In this document: piece by piece, positions 1-7,118 of the stretch
Layout of the letters: each line of letters begins with the position of its first letter
Position numbering within the stretch: the first letter of the stretch is position 1
Source: JBFKOL01 sp041628815
GTDB taxonomy: Bacteria > Bacteroidota > Bacteroidia > Chitinophagales > Saprospiraceae
Direction of reading: 5' to 3'
Length of the DNA stretch: 9,809 nucleotides
Assembly: GCA_041628815.1 (NCBI GenBank)
Contig: JBFKOL010000150.1
Coordinates: 1 to 9,809 of the forward strand
Translations under genes and position numbers: made by a program
Notes under the pieces: generated by a model
Seen by the model: the letters and a program-made list of their open reading frames with translations, nothing else
Told to the model about the DNA's origin: nothing
Databases searched by the model: none

Positions 1-1
1 T

Positions 2-1672
2 GGAACGGGCAAGATAACGCGGACCTTTTATGTAGAGGATGCCAGCGGCAACCGATCGAAGGAATGCAGCCAGATGATTTTTGTTTCGCAGCTTAAGCCC
101 TTGCATTATGAGACAGTGGTATGGCCAGAAGATGTAACCATTAACGAGGACTGTTTCGATCCTGACAACTCAGAAGCATTGGTGACGCCAAAGCCGGTGG
201 TACCCGAGGCGAGCTGTACATTGATGGGCATGAATTTCGATGATGAGGTATACCTGTTTGACAGCAATGATCCGCAGGCTGCAGGAGCTACCTACAAAGT
301 GATCCGGACGTGGAATCTCATTGACTGGTGCCAGGTGGACTATACGGGCAAGCCGGTAGTATACAGCCATCCTCAGATCATCAAGATCATAGATTCGGGA
401 TTGGACTGCGCCGGAGTAACGTCGGGAGAGACAGCGTCCATCCGGGGTAACATCAGCACAACGCGATCGCTTGGTGTTATGGATATGGGCGTTGGATTGA
501 CTGCAGAGAACCAGGGAGCATCGACGATGTTGAATGAATCGGTTACCAACGGGGCAGGGGATTATGCCTTCCCGGCGATGCCTATGGGTGGCAGCTACGA
601 TGTGAAGCCTGTATCGACGCGAGACCACCTCAATGGAGTGACGACACTGGATCTTGTACAGATTCAGCAGGTGATACTTGGTGTCAAGACGCTGGATTCG
701 CCCTATGACCATATTGCTGCTGACGTGAACAATGATGCGCGTATATCGGCATTGGACATTGTGAATTTACGTGCGGTGATACTGGGTATGGACGACCGTT
801 TCCACAACAATGAATCGTGGAGGTTCATCGATAAAGGGTTTGTCTTTGAAGAAGGTATTGATCCGTTGAAGTACAATGTACCTGAATCCTATAAGATCAA
901 CAAGCTGGAAGGCGATATGAGGATCGATTTCATTGGTGTGAAGATTGGAGACATCAATGGCAGCGTAGAAGTGGAGAACGTGTTGGCCGGAGGCAGGAGC
1001 CGTACGGACCTGTTGACATCCGACAGGAGTTTTGAAGAAGGGGAAGTGATAGAGGTACCTGTCGGGATGGATCGAAGTATGGCATTGATTGGTATGCAGC
1101 TTACCCTGTCGTACGATCCACGGGTTCTGGAATACGAAGGTATTACATCCGAAGCGATGACGATCCACTCGGCTCATGTGGGAGACAGGAAGAGTCAGCA
1201 AGGCCAGGTGGCATTGAGCTGGGATGATGCATTTGGACAAGAGATCGCGAAAGGAGAAAACATGTTTACAATACGCTTCAAGGCAAAATCTTCGGGCAGG
1301 CTGAGCAATATCCTGGATGTGACATCCGAAATGGCGGCAGCACAGGCATACGATGCCAGCTACGAGGTATTTGATCTCGGGTTAAGATATGAATCGGTGG
1401 TTACGGCCGGCGGATTTGAGTTGAAGCAAAACCGTCCGAACCCGTTTGCCCATAGCACGAACATAGGATTTGTATTACCTGAGCGATCTGCTGTGACGCT
1501 AACATTTTTTGATGTGACCGGTAAGATGGTACATAGAGTCAATGGACAGTACGACCGTGGCGAGCATGTCGTTACACTGACAAGAGACGACTTACAAGTA
1601 CAGGGTGTAGTTTATTACACCTTAGAGACTGATACACATACAGAGACCAAGCGCGCGGTGATCCTGAGGTAG
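2..1672 (+). CDS. Large secreted protein, 3' part: dockerin-like, cohesin-like and T9SS sorting domains (partial)
   Basis: The reading frame is open from base 2, so the gene starts upstream of the window; the ATG at 74 is internal. Seen, numbering residues from that ATG: a repeat unit containing RTWNLIDWCQ (79-88), of the kind found in giant Saprospiraceae surface proteins; a beta-sandwich carboxypeptidase-regulatory-like module (about 121-180); two dockerin-type EF-hand-like repeats (about 184-243; the second reads DVNNDARISALDIVNL); a linker containing DFIGVKIGDING (285-296); a cohesin-like beta domain (about 322-440); and a type IX secretion type A sorting domain (about 448-532) opening with QNRPNPF and ending in RAVILR. 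By family knowledge the last domain directs export across the outer membrane and is cleaved, so the product is extracellular or surface-attached. A role in adhesion or scaffolding is inferred; no catalytic domain is visible here. It converges on the minus-strand methyltransferase gene. Confidence 0.88.
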   Translation, partial: GTGKITRTFYVEDASGNRSKECSQMIFVSQLKPLHYETVVWPEDVTINEDCFDPDNSEALVTPKPVVPEASCTLMGMNFDDEVYLFDSNDPQAAGATYKVIRTWNLIDWCQVDYTGKPVVYSHPQIIKIIDSGLDCAGVTSGETASIRGNISTTRSLGVMDMGVGLTAENQGASTMLNESVTNGAGDYAFPAMPMGGSYDVKPVSTRDHLNGVTTLDLVQIQQVILGVKTLDSPYDHIAADVNNDARISALDIVNLRAVILGMDDRFHNNESWRFIDKGFVFEEGIDPLKYNVPESYKINKLEGDMRIDFIGVKIGDINGSVEVENVLAGGRSRTDLLTSDRSFEEGEVIEVPVGMDRSMALIGMQLTLSYDPRVLEYEGITSEAMTIHSAHVGDRKSQQGQVALSWDDAFGQEIAKGENMFTIRFKAKSSGRLSNILDVTSEMAAAQAYDASYEVFDLGLRYESVVTAGGFELKQNRPNPFAHSTNIGFVLPERSAVTLTFFDVTGKMVHRVNGQYDRGEHVVTLTRDDLQVQGVVYYTLETDTHTETKRAVILR

Positions 1673-1706
1673 ATACGATACACTTTTATGAGAGGTTACC
1701 CAATGA

Positions 1707-2885
1707 TCAAAGGTCCTTTTCCACCTCGTGGAAGGGACCTTTTTTCTTTAGCTTCCCTGTGAAAAGTTCGTATTTATGGAATTTGCATTCCAGTGGTCCG
1801 TTGTAGAGGGTATGACGCGCTGAAGTGCGGAGACCAACGTGTTTCATCGCCTCTTTGTTGGCACTTAATATCCAGGCTTCCCAACCCGTGTATGAGGCCT
1901 TCAACCTGTCACCGATCATTTTGTAGAAACCATTGATGTTATCACCTTCCATACGATACCCGTACGGAGGATTGCTGATAAGGACTCCGCTTTCAGCAGG
2001 AGGAGGTACCTGAAAGAAGTCACCTTTTCGAAAGTGGACCATTTTGTGTAGCCCGATATCCTCGAGATACCTGGAAAGTATCAATTCGTTTTCCGCGTCG
2101 ATTTCGGAGCCATAGATGAGCCCTGGTTCTTCCATTCTCTGAGAAGACAAAGCTTCATTCCTCACTTTTCGCCAAAGCGAGTCGTCGTAATTAGCCCATT
2201 GTTGAAATCCAAACCGTGTCCAGTCGATCCGGGGTGCCCTGCCTGCAGCAAGCATGGCAGCCTCGATAAGAAGGGTGCCGGAACCATACATTGGATCGTA
2301 CAAAGCAGAAGAGGCATCCCAACCTGCAAGAATGATCATACCCGCAGCAAGGGCCTCGTTGAGTGGAGCGGCTGCCGATTTGATCCTGTAACCCCTGCGG
2401 TGCAACGAATATCCAGAACTGTCAAGGGATATGTTGAATGTTGTTTCTCTGCAATGAACGTTAATTCTTAGATCAGGGTCTTTCAGATCTACCGAGGGAC
2501 GTCGATTGTTGAATTTGTGACGCATCAGATCAACGATGGCGTCTTTCACCTTATATGCCACAAACTTGGAATGCGAGAAACGCGTTGAGTTAACGGTGAC
2601 GTCAATGGCAAAGGTTTTTTCCGGACTGAGCAGATCCCACCAGGGATAGCGTCTGATTCTCTTATAAAGGACCGTTTCATTGTGCGCTTTGAAATTCAAA
2701 ATGGGCACAAGGACCCTCAGTGCCGTCCTGCATTGAAGATTGGTTTTGTAAAGAACCTCCTTAGACCCGGTGAACGATACGGCCCTATTGACTGCTTCTA
2801 CATTCTGCCCACCCAGTGCTGTTATTTCACTGGCCAGGACTTCTTCCAAACCAAAAAAGGTTTTGGCGATATAGGTTCTATTCAT
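1707..2885 (-). CDS. rlmL: THUMP-domain class I SAM-dependent RNA methyltransferase (RlmL N-terminal-half type)
   Basis: The family (COG0116, RlmL/YcbY N-terminal half) transfers a methyl group from SAM to a guanine N2 of 23S rRNA; in E. coli the target is G2445. From the start chosen here the protein has 392 residues. Seen: an N-terminal ferredoxin-like/THUMP region (about 1-155), then a Rossmann methyltransferase domain with the SAM-binding loop DPMYGSGT (197-204), an acidic GSEID strand end (259-263) and the catalytic motif NPPYG (305-309). E. coli RlmL is about 700 residues because it carries a fused RlmK domain, absent here, as is usual in Bacteroidota. The frame extends upstream to 2948, but ATG at 2885 is preferred because MNRTYIAKTFFGLEEVL is the family-like start and the longer form would run into fadD. 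It lies 4 nt after the fadD stop, so the two are probably co-transcribed. The exact rRNA target is inferred from family only. Confidence 0.87.
   Translation of the reverse strand: MNRTYIAKTFFGLEEVLASEITALGGQNVEAVNRAVSFTGSKEVLYKTNLQCRTALRVLVPILNFKAHNETVLYKRIRRYPWWDLLSPEKTFAIDVTVNSTRFSHSKFVAYKVKDAIVDLMRHKFNNRRPSVDLKDPDLRINVHCRETTFNISLDSSGYSLHRRGYRIKSAAAPLNEALAAGMIILAGWDASSALYDPMYGSGTLLIEAAMLAAGRAPRIDWTRFGFQQWANYDDSLWRKVRNEALSSQRMEEPGLIYGSEIDAENELILSRYLEDIGLHKMVHFRKGDFFQVPPPAESGVLISNPPYGYRMEGDNINGFYKMIGDRLKASYTGWEAWILSANKEAMKHVGLRTSARHTLYNGPLECKFHKYELFTGKLKKKGPFHEVEKDL
1709..1745 (+). terminator. Rho-independent terminator of the secreted-protein gene
   Basis: The left arm (1709-1724, AAAGGTCCTTTTCCAC) and right arm (1728-1742, GTGGAAGGGACCTTT) pair with one bulged T and one T-G wobble around a 3-nt loop, followed by T residues to 1745. 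The structure begins 36 bp after the stop codon at 1672. The T-run lies on the right, so it suits plus-strand transcription. It overlaps the last codons and part of the stop codon of the opposing methyltransferase gene. On the minus strand the stem is not followed by a good U-tract, so bidirectional use is doubtful. Confidence 0.8.
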
Positions 2886-2889
2886 ACAA

Positions 2890-4557
2890 TCAGTGGTCGC
2901 GCAATTGCCTGCGTAAAATCTTTCCGACAGGTGTCTTTGGCAGTTCATTTACAAATTCTACTACTTTGGGCACTTTGTATCCTGTCATGTTCTCGCGGCA
3001 GTATTGTATGAGTTCATCTTTTTTGAGCGTACTGTCTTTCAACGTAACAAAAACCTTGACTATTTCTCCGGATTTATCATCAGGAATACCTATGGCAGCA
3101 ACTTCGTCAACCTTTGGATGAGCACTGATGACATCTTCAATTTCATTGGGATAGACGTTGAATCCGCTGACAAGGATCATATCTTTCTTGCGATCCACGA
3201 TTTGGAAATAACCGTCCTCGTCCATTTTACCAATGTCTCCTGTATTAAGCCAGCCATCGTGCGTAAGCGTCTTAGCTGTTTCATCGGGTTTGTTGTAATA
3301 GCCTTTCATGACCTGGGGCCCCTTCACCTGAAGTTCTCCTGGCTCTCCTGTCGGAAGGGGTTGGCCTTTTTCATCTACGACCCGTACATCCGTCGAAGGT
3401 ACCGGTACACCTATGGTGCCTATACGTACACCGTCCTTGGGGTTGGTGGTAACCACCGGGGATGCTTCTGTCATGCCATACCCTTCGGCAATCTTCAGGC
3501 CTGTTATTTTTTCAAAGCTGTCTGCAACACTTTTTTGAAGGGCCGTACCTCCGGCATTCGCTACTACCATGTGGCTAAAATCCAATTTGGCGAAATCGGG
3601 ATGATTGTTCAGAGCGTTGTACAAGGTGTTTACACCAGTCATGCCTGTCACTTGATAGCGTTTGAATTCCTTGAGTACGGTAGACAGGTCTCTAGGATTG
3701 GTGATCAACACTGAAAGGGCGCCCATATTCATCATAGCCAGACAGTTGCATGAAAAAGCAAAAATGTGGTAAAGTGGGAGTGGGCATAATACTACCTGGT
3801 CGGATCCGTCACCCGAAATATAGGGTTCGAGGAAAGCTTTGATCTGGAGCATGTTGGCCACGAGGTTTTCATTGGTCAGCATGGCACCTTTGCTGACGCC
3901 CGTCGTGCCGCCGGTGTATTGATGGACAACCACTTGATCCGGCCGTTTCTCAAATTCTTTGAGCTTGAACTTTTTTCCTTGCTTCATGGCGTCCTTGAAC
4001 CATACCGTATTCGGCAGATCGTATTTAGGTACCATGCGCTTTACGTGTTTCACCGCGGCATTGACGAGGGCGCCTTTGAAGGAGCCCAGTAACTCACCAA
4101 TATTGGTCAACAGGATGGTTTTGATCGTTGTCTTGTTCAGAATTTTCTCCAGATTAGCTGCAAAGTTCTCTGCTAAGATTATGGCCTTTACCTGGCTGTC
4201 TGTGAACTGGTGCTCCATTTCACGAGGGGTATACAATGGGTTGGTGTTGACGATGACCAATCCGGCTTTAAGGCACGCAAACAAGGCAATGGGATATTGC
4301 AGCAGGTTGGGCATCATAATTGCGACCTTGTCACCAGGTTCAAGACCGCGTGACTGGAGGTAGGCAGCGAGATGAGTTGACATTTCATTTGCCTGACCGT
4401 ATGTAAGTTCTTTTCCCATACAAGAAAAGGCCTTGCGGTTCTTGTATTTTTCGCATCGGTCAACCACATATTCGGCGAGAGATGTGTACTCTTTGGGATT
4501 TATGTTAGCGGGCACCCCTGACGGGTAAAACTTGGTCCATGGTCTGGCTTCATTCAT
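2890..4557 (-). CDS. fadD: Long-chain fatty acid--CoA ligase (AMP-forming)
   Basis: Activates fatty acids to acyl-CoA through an acyl-adenylate, using ATP and CoA, at the inner face of the cytoplasmic membrane; the product feeds beta-oxidation or lipid synthesis. The length (555 residues) is close to E. coli FadD (about 560). ANL-superfamily motifs are seen in order: the ATP/AMP loop YTGGTTGVSKG (214-224), the adenine-contacting GYGMTEASP (359-367), the TGD motif with ribose-binding Asp (439-441), the hinge DRKKD (455-459) followed by SGFNVYPNEIED, and the A10 motif PVGKILRR with catalytic Lys546. No truncation or missing catalytic residue is visible. It is the first gene of a minus-strand pair with the RNA methyltransferase and diverges from rpsA. 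A TATCTTTG promoter element lies about 20 bp upstream of the ATG. Substrate chain length cannot be read from the sequence. Confidence 0.93.
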   Translation of the reverse strand: MNEARPWTKFYPSGVPANINPKEYTSLAEYVVDRCEKYKNRKAFSCMGKELTYGQANEMSTHLAAYLQSRGLEPGDKVAIMMPNLLQYPIALFACLKAGLVIVNTNPLYTPREMEHQFTDSQVKAIILAENFAANLEKILNKTTIKTILLTNIGELLGSFKGALVNAAVKHVKRMVPKYDLPNTVWFKDAMKQGKKFKLKEFEKRPDQVVVHQYTGGTTGVSKGAMLTNENLVANMLQIKAFLEPYISGDGSDQVVLCPLPLYHIFAFSCNCLAMMNMGALSVLITNPRDLSTVLKEFKRYQVTGMTGVNTLYNALNNHPDFAKLDFSHMVVANAGGTALQKSVADSFEKITGLKIAEGYGMTEASPVVTTNPKDGVRIGTIGVPVPSTDVRVVDEKGQPLPTGEPGELQVKGPQVMKGYYNKPDETAKTLTHDGWLNTGDIGKMDEDGYFQIVDRKKDMILVSGFNVYPNEIEDVISAHPKVDEVAAIGIPDDKSGEIVKVFVTLKDSTLKKDELIQYCRENMTGYKVPKVVEFVNELPKTPVGKILRRQLRDH

Positions 4558-4577
4558 AGTGTTTGGTTTTTACCCTT

Positions 4578-4609
4578 CAAAGATAACATGCAGGACGGAT
4601 TCACGTAAA
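4578..4609 (-). promoter_or_regulatory. Predicted Bacteroidota-type promoter for fadD
   Basis: On the minus strand the -7 element reads TATCTTTG (4585 down to 4578), a perfect match to the Bacteroidota housekeeping consensus TAnnTTTG. At 20 bp upstream is TTTA (4609-4606), an imperfect match to the -33 TTTG/TTG element. Transcription would start near 4571, leaving a short leader of roughly 15 nt before the fadD ATG. The start site is inferred. Confidence 0.6.
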
Positions 4610-4630
4610 GGAACGTTCAGTCAGACTTAG

Positions 4631-4661
4631 TTGATAGAATGAAATTTTAAACCTACCTTTG
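4631..4661 (+). promoter_or_regulatory. Predicted Bacteroidota-type promoter for rpsA
   Basis: The -33 TTG at 4631-4633 and the -7 element TACCTTTG at 4654-4661 (perfect TAnnTTTG) are separated by 20 bp of mostly A/T. The element is followed by the G/C-rich stretch CGGCCCC, a discriminator that resembles the one at the rrn promoter of this window. Transcription would start near 4668, giving a leader of about 68 nt before the rpsA ATG. Confidence 0.72.
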
Positions 4662-4697
4662 CGGCCCCAATCGAGAAAACAATTATTACTTAACCAC

Positions 4698-4717
4698 TTC
4701 CGTCAGCCGTGACGGGA
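4698..4717 (+). promoter_or_regulatory. Leader hairpin upstream of rpsA
   Basis: CCGTCA (4700-4705) and TGACGG (4710-4715) pair perfectly around a GCCG tetraloop; a T-G and a T-A pair extend the stem to 8 bp (4698-4717). It lies between the predicted transcription start and the ATG, 18 nt before the start codon. No T-run follows, so it is not a terminator. Ribosomal protein S1 genes can be autoregulated at the leader (known in E. coli), so a translational control element is a reasonable inference, but I recognise no named motif. Confidence 0.5.
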
Positions 4718-4735
4718 TACAAACCCAAATCTGAC

Positions 4736-7012
4736 ATGTCAGATAAAAAGAAAGTGACCGAAGAGGTCGAAGAAGAAATTACCGTTCTGGAAACCGAAGA
4801 ACCAGAAGTTTCCCTGGAAGAACAAGACGAGCAAAATACTGAAGAGGAAGTCGAGGATGAGATAGAACTCGAAGAAGAAGAAAATCCCTCTCCTGACCCA
4901 TCATCGCACGACGATTTTGACTGGTCCATCGGCAAACAACACTCACAAACGTACAGCGAAGCAGAATTAGAGAAATATACAAGTGACTATGACAAAGCAC
5001 TGCGTATACTGGAAGAGAATGTAATTGTCCAGGGAAAGGTCACCTCCTTCAGCGGTGGTGACGTCGTATTGGATATCAATTACAAATCAGACGGTCTTGT
5101 TTCTGCTTCAGAGTTCAGGGACATGCCAGAATTAAAAGTAGGCGATGTAGTCGATGTGTACATCGAAGCTACCGAGGACGAAAAAGGACAGCTGGTACTG
5201 TCTCGTCGCAAAGCCAAATTATTGAAGGCCTGGGAAAACCTGGTGGATTCGTATAAGCATGGCACGATCATCAAAGGTACCGTCATCTCTAAAACTAAAG
5301 GAGGACTTATTGCCGATTGCGGTGGCCTGGAAACATTCCTTCCAGGGTCACAGATCGATATCAAACCTATACTGGACTACGACGCATTTGTCGGAAAGAC
5401 AATGGAATTCAAGGTAGTGAAAATCAATGAGGCAATTAAGAATGCGGTAGTCTCGCACAAGGCCCTCATTGAGTCTGATCTCGCCGAACAACGCGAGCAC
5501 ATCATCGCAGGTCTCGAAAAGGGACAAGTCCTTGAAGGTATTGTAAAAAACATCACCGACTTTGGTGCCTTCATGGATCTGGGAGGTGTCGACGGACTCC
5601 TTTACATCACAGACATTTCGTGGGGTCGGATCAATCATCCCAATGAAGTACTTGAACTCAACCAGAAGATCAATGTGGTCGTGCTTGATTTTGACGAGAA
5701 CAAAAAGAGGATATCACTTGGCTTGAAGCAGTTGCAGCCCCACCCATGGGATGTGCTTGACGAGTCAATAAAGGAAGGTTCTGTGGTCAAAGGCAACATT
5801 GTCAATATTGAGGATTATGGTGCCTTCCTCGAGATTATTCCTGGAGTAGAAGGGCTCATACATGTTTCCGAAGTTAACTGGAGCACACAGCCCGTCAATG
5901 CACGGGAGTTTTTCGAATTGGGACAGGAGTACGAGGCTAAAGTGGTGACCATCGATCGGGAAGAGCGGAAGATGTCTTTGAGTATCAAACAACTGTCAGA
6001 AGATCCGTGGTCAAAAATTACGGAAAAGTTCCCCGTGGGAAGCAGGCATACCGGCGAGGTAAAGAATTTGACCCCCTATGGTGTATTTGTTGAGCTCGAA
6101 GAGGGCATCGGGGGTATGATTCACATTTCTGACTTGTCCTGGACAAAGCGGTTTAATCATCCTTCTGAATATACCAAGGTGGGTTCTAACATAGATATAA
6201 TGATTCTTGAAACGGACCTTGAAGAGCGAAAACTGGCCCTTGGACATAAACAACTGGAAGAGAATCCATGGGATACCTTTGAAAATATTTTCCCAGTGGG
6301 ATCTTACCACGATGTTACCATTATCAAGAAAGATGATCGCGGGGCCGTGGTTCAGTTGCCCTATGGTCTTGAAGCATATGCTCCTATCAAACATCTCAGG
6401 AAAGAAGATAGGTCAATGGCCGAAATGGACGAGACCATAACAGTGAAAGTAATCGAGTTCAATCGCGATGACAAGCGTATTGTGGTGTCCCATAGCAGGT
6501 ACCTCGATGATCTCAAGCGCAAGGCGGATGATGATGTGAAAAGGCAGAAAGGAGAGTATCGCGCCGCAACGGATCGCAATGTGAGATCTCAGAAATCAAA
6601 GCTGGAGAAAACCACTCTGGGCGAGCTCGATGTCTTTTCCCAGTTGAAGGATCAGCTGGCTGATGCACAGGCCGCTGACAAGAAGGAAAAGGCCAAGGTG
6701 TCATCCGCCAAGCCAACTGAGAAAAAGGTGGTCAAGAAGGAAACTGCCAAGAGTGATTCTGCAGATGACCTGAAGAAAATCGAAGGAGTTGGCCCAAAGA
6801 TTGCCCAGATCTTGACAGAGTCTGGCATGGATACTTTTGAAAAACTTTCCAAGGCTGAAGTCGAAGATATCAGACAGATCCTGGCCGAGGCAGGAAGTCG
6901 ATACAAGATGTTTGATCCAACCACCTGGCCTGAACAGGCTGCACTTGCGGCCTCCGGGAAGTGGGACGAATTGAGCACATTGCAAGATGAATTAAAGGGA
7001 GGAAAGAAGTAA
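4736..7012 (+). CDS. rpsA: 30S ribosomal protein S1 with six S1 repeats and a C-terminal helix-hairpin-helix extension
   Basis: S1 binds mRNA single strands at the 30S platform and helps load messages, which matters in Bacteroidota where Shine-Dalgarno sequences are little used. From ATG 4736 it has 758 residues. Seen: a very acidic N-terminus (about 7-50, Glu/Asp rich), then six OB-fold S1 repeats at about 93-158, 176-242, 261-331, 346-418, 432-505 and 519-587. Repeats 3 to 5 are the best conserved, with typical segments such as ITDFGAFMDLGG and YGVFVELEEGIGGMIHISDL. The usual Bacteroidota S1 end, TTLGELDVFSQLK, is at about 626-638. A Lys-rich linker and an 80-residue module starting DDLKKIEGVGPKIAQIL (677 onward) follow, making the protein longer than the typical ~600 residues. 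An in-frame GTG at 4709 is rejected because it sits in the loop of the leader hairpin and ATG 4736 starts MSDKKK. A terminator follows. Confidence 0.94.
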   Translation: MSDKKKVTEEVEEEITVLETEEPEVSLEEQDEQNTEEEVEDEIELEEEENPSPDPSSHDDFDWSIGKQHSQTYSEAELEKYTSDYDKALRILEENVIVQGKVTSFSGGDVVLDINYKSDGLVSASEFRDMPELKVGDVVDVYIEATEDEKGQLVLSRRKAKLLKAWENLVDSYKHGTIIKGTVISKTKGGLIADCGGLETFLPGSQIDIKPILDYDAFVGKTMEFKVVKINEAIKNAVVSHKALIESDLAEQREHIIAGLEKGQVLEGIVKNITDFGAFMDLGGVDGLLYITDISWGRINHPNEVLELNQKINVVVLDFDENKKRISLGLKQLQPHPWDVLDESIKEGSVVKGNIVNIEDYGAFLEIIPGVEGLIHVSEVNWSTQPVNAREFFELGQEYEAKVVTIDREERKMSLSIKQLSEDPWSKITEKFPVGSRHTGEVKNLTPYGVFVELEEGIGGMIHISDLSWTKRFNHPSEYTKVGSNIDIMILETDLEERKLALGHKQLEENPWDTFENIFPVGSYHDVTIIKKDDRGAVVQLPYGLEAYAPIKHLRKEDRSMAEMDETITVKVIEFNRDDKRIVVSHSRYLDDLKRKADDDVKRQKGEYRAATDRNVRSQKSKLEKTTLGELDVFSQLKDQLADAQAADKKEKAKVSSAKPTEKKVVKKETAKSDSADDLKKIEGVGPKIAQILTESGMDTFEKLSKAEVEDIRQILAEAGSRYKMFDPTTWPEQAALAASGKWDELSTLQDELKGGKK

Positions 7013-7034
7013 TTTCCTTTCTTAAGAATATATG

Positions 7035-7072
7035 AGCCCCAATGCATAATCTTGCGGTTGGGGCTTTTTTTT
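7035..7072 (+). terminator. Rho-independent terminator after rpsA
   Basis: AGCCCCAA (7035-7042) pairs perfectly with TTGGGGCT (7058-7065), with a 15-nt loop and a run of eight T (7065-7072). It lies 22 bp after the rpsA stop codon. It separates rpsA from the carotenoid genes, whose first start codon is 46 bp further on. Confidence 0.9.
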
Positions 7073-7118
7073 GAGTAAACCATTTAAGGTTACAGCTGTT
7101 TGACCAACTAATATTTCG

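Noticed and set aside
170..1240. Minus-strand frames of 157 and 180 codons opposite the surface-protein gene.
   Set aside because: Both are antisense to clearly recognisable dockerin and cohesin coding sequence and contain no family motif.
2886..2948. ATG at 2948 as the start of the RNA methyltransferase.
   Set aside because: The added 21 residues overlap the fadD coding end in another frame and do not look like the family; ATG 2885 fits both spacing and the THUMP-protein N-terminus.
3004..3714. A 236-codon plus-strand frame opposite fadD.
   Set aside because: It lies entirely antisense to a strongly supported fadD sequence and its translation shows no recognisable domain; a shadow frame.
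4709..4735. GTG at 4709 as an upstream start for ribosomal protein S1, adding nine residues.
   Set aside because: The GTG falls in the leader hairpin loop and right arm, and ATG 4736 gives the expected MSDKKK start.
7092..7118. Possible -7 promoter elements ahead of crtI (GCTGTTTG, TAATATTTC).
   Set aside because: Neither matches TAnnTTTG properly and neither has a -33 partner at the right distance.
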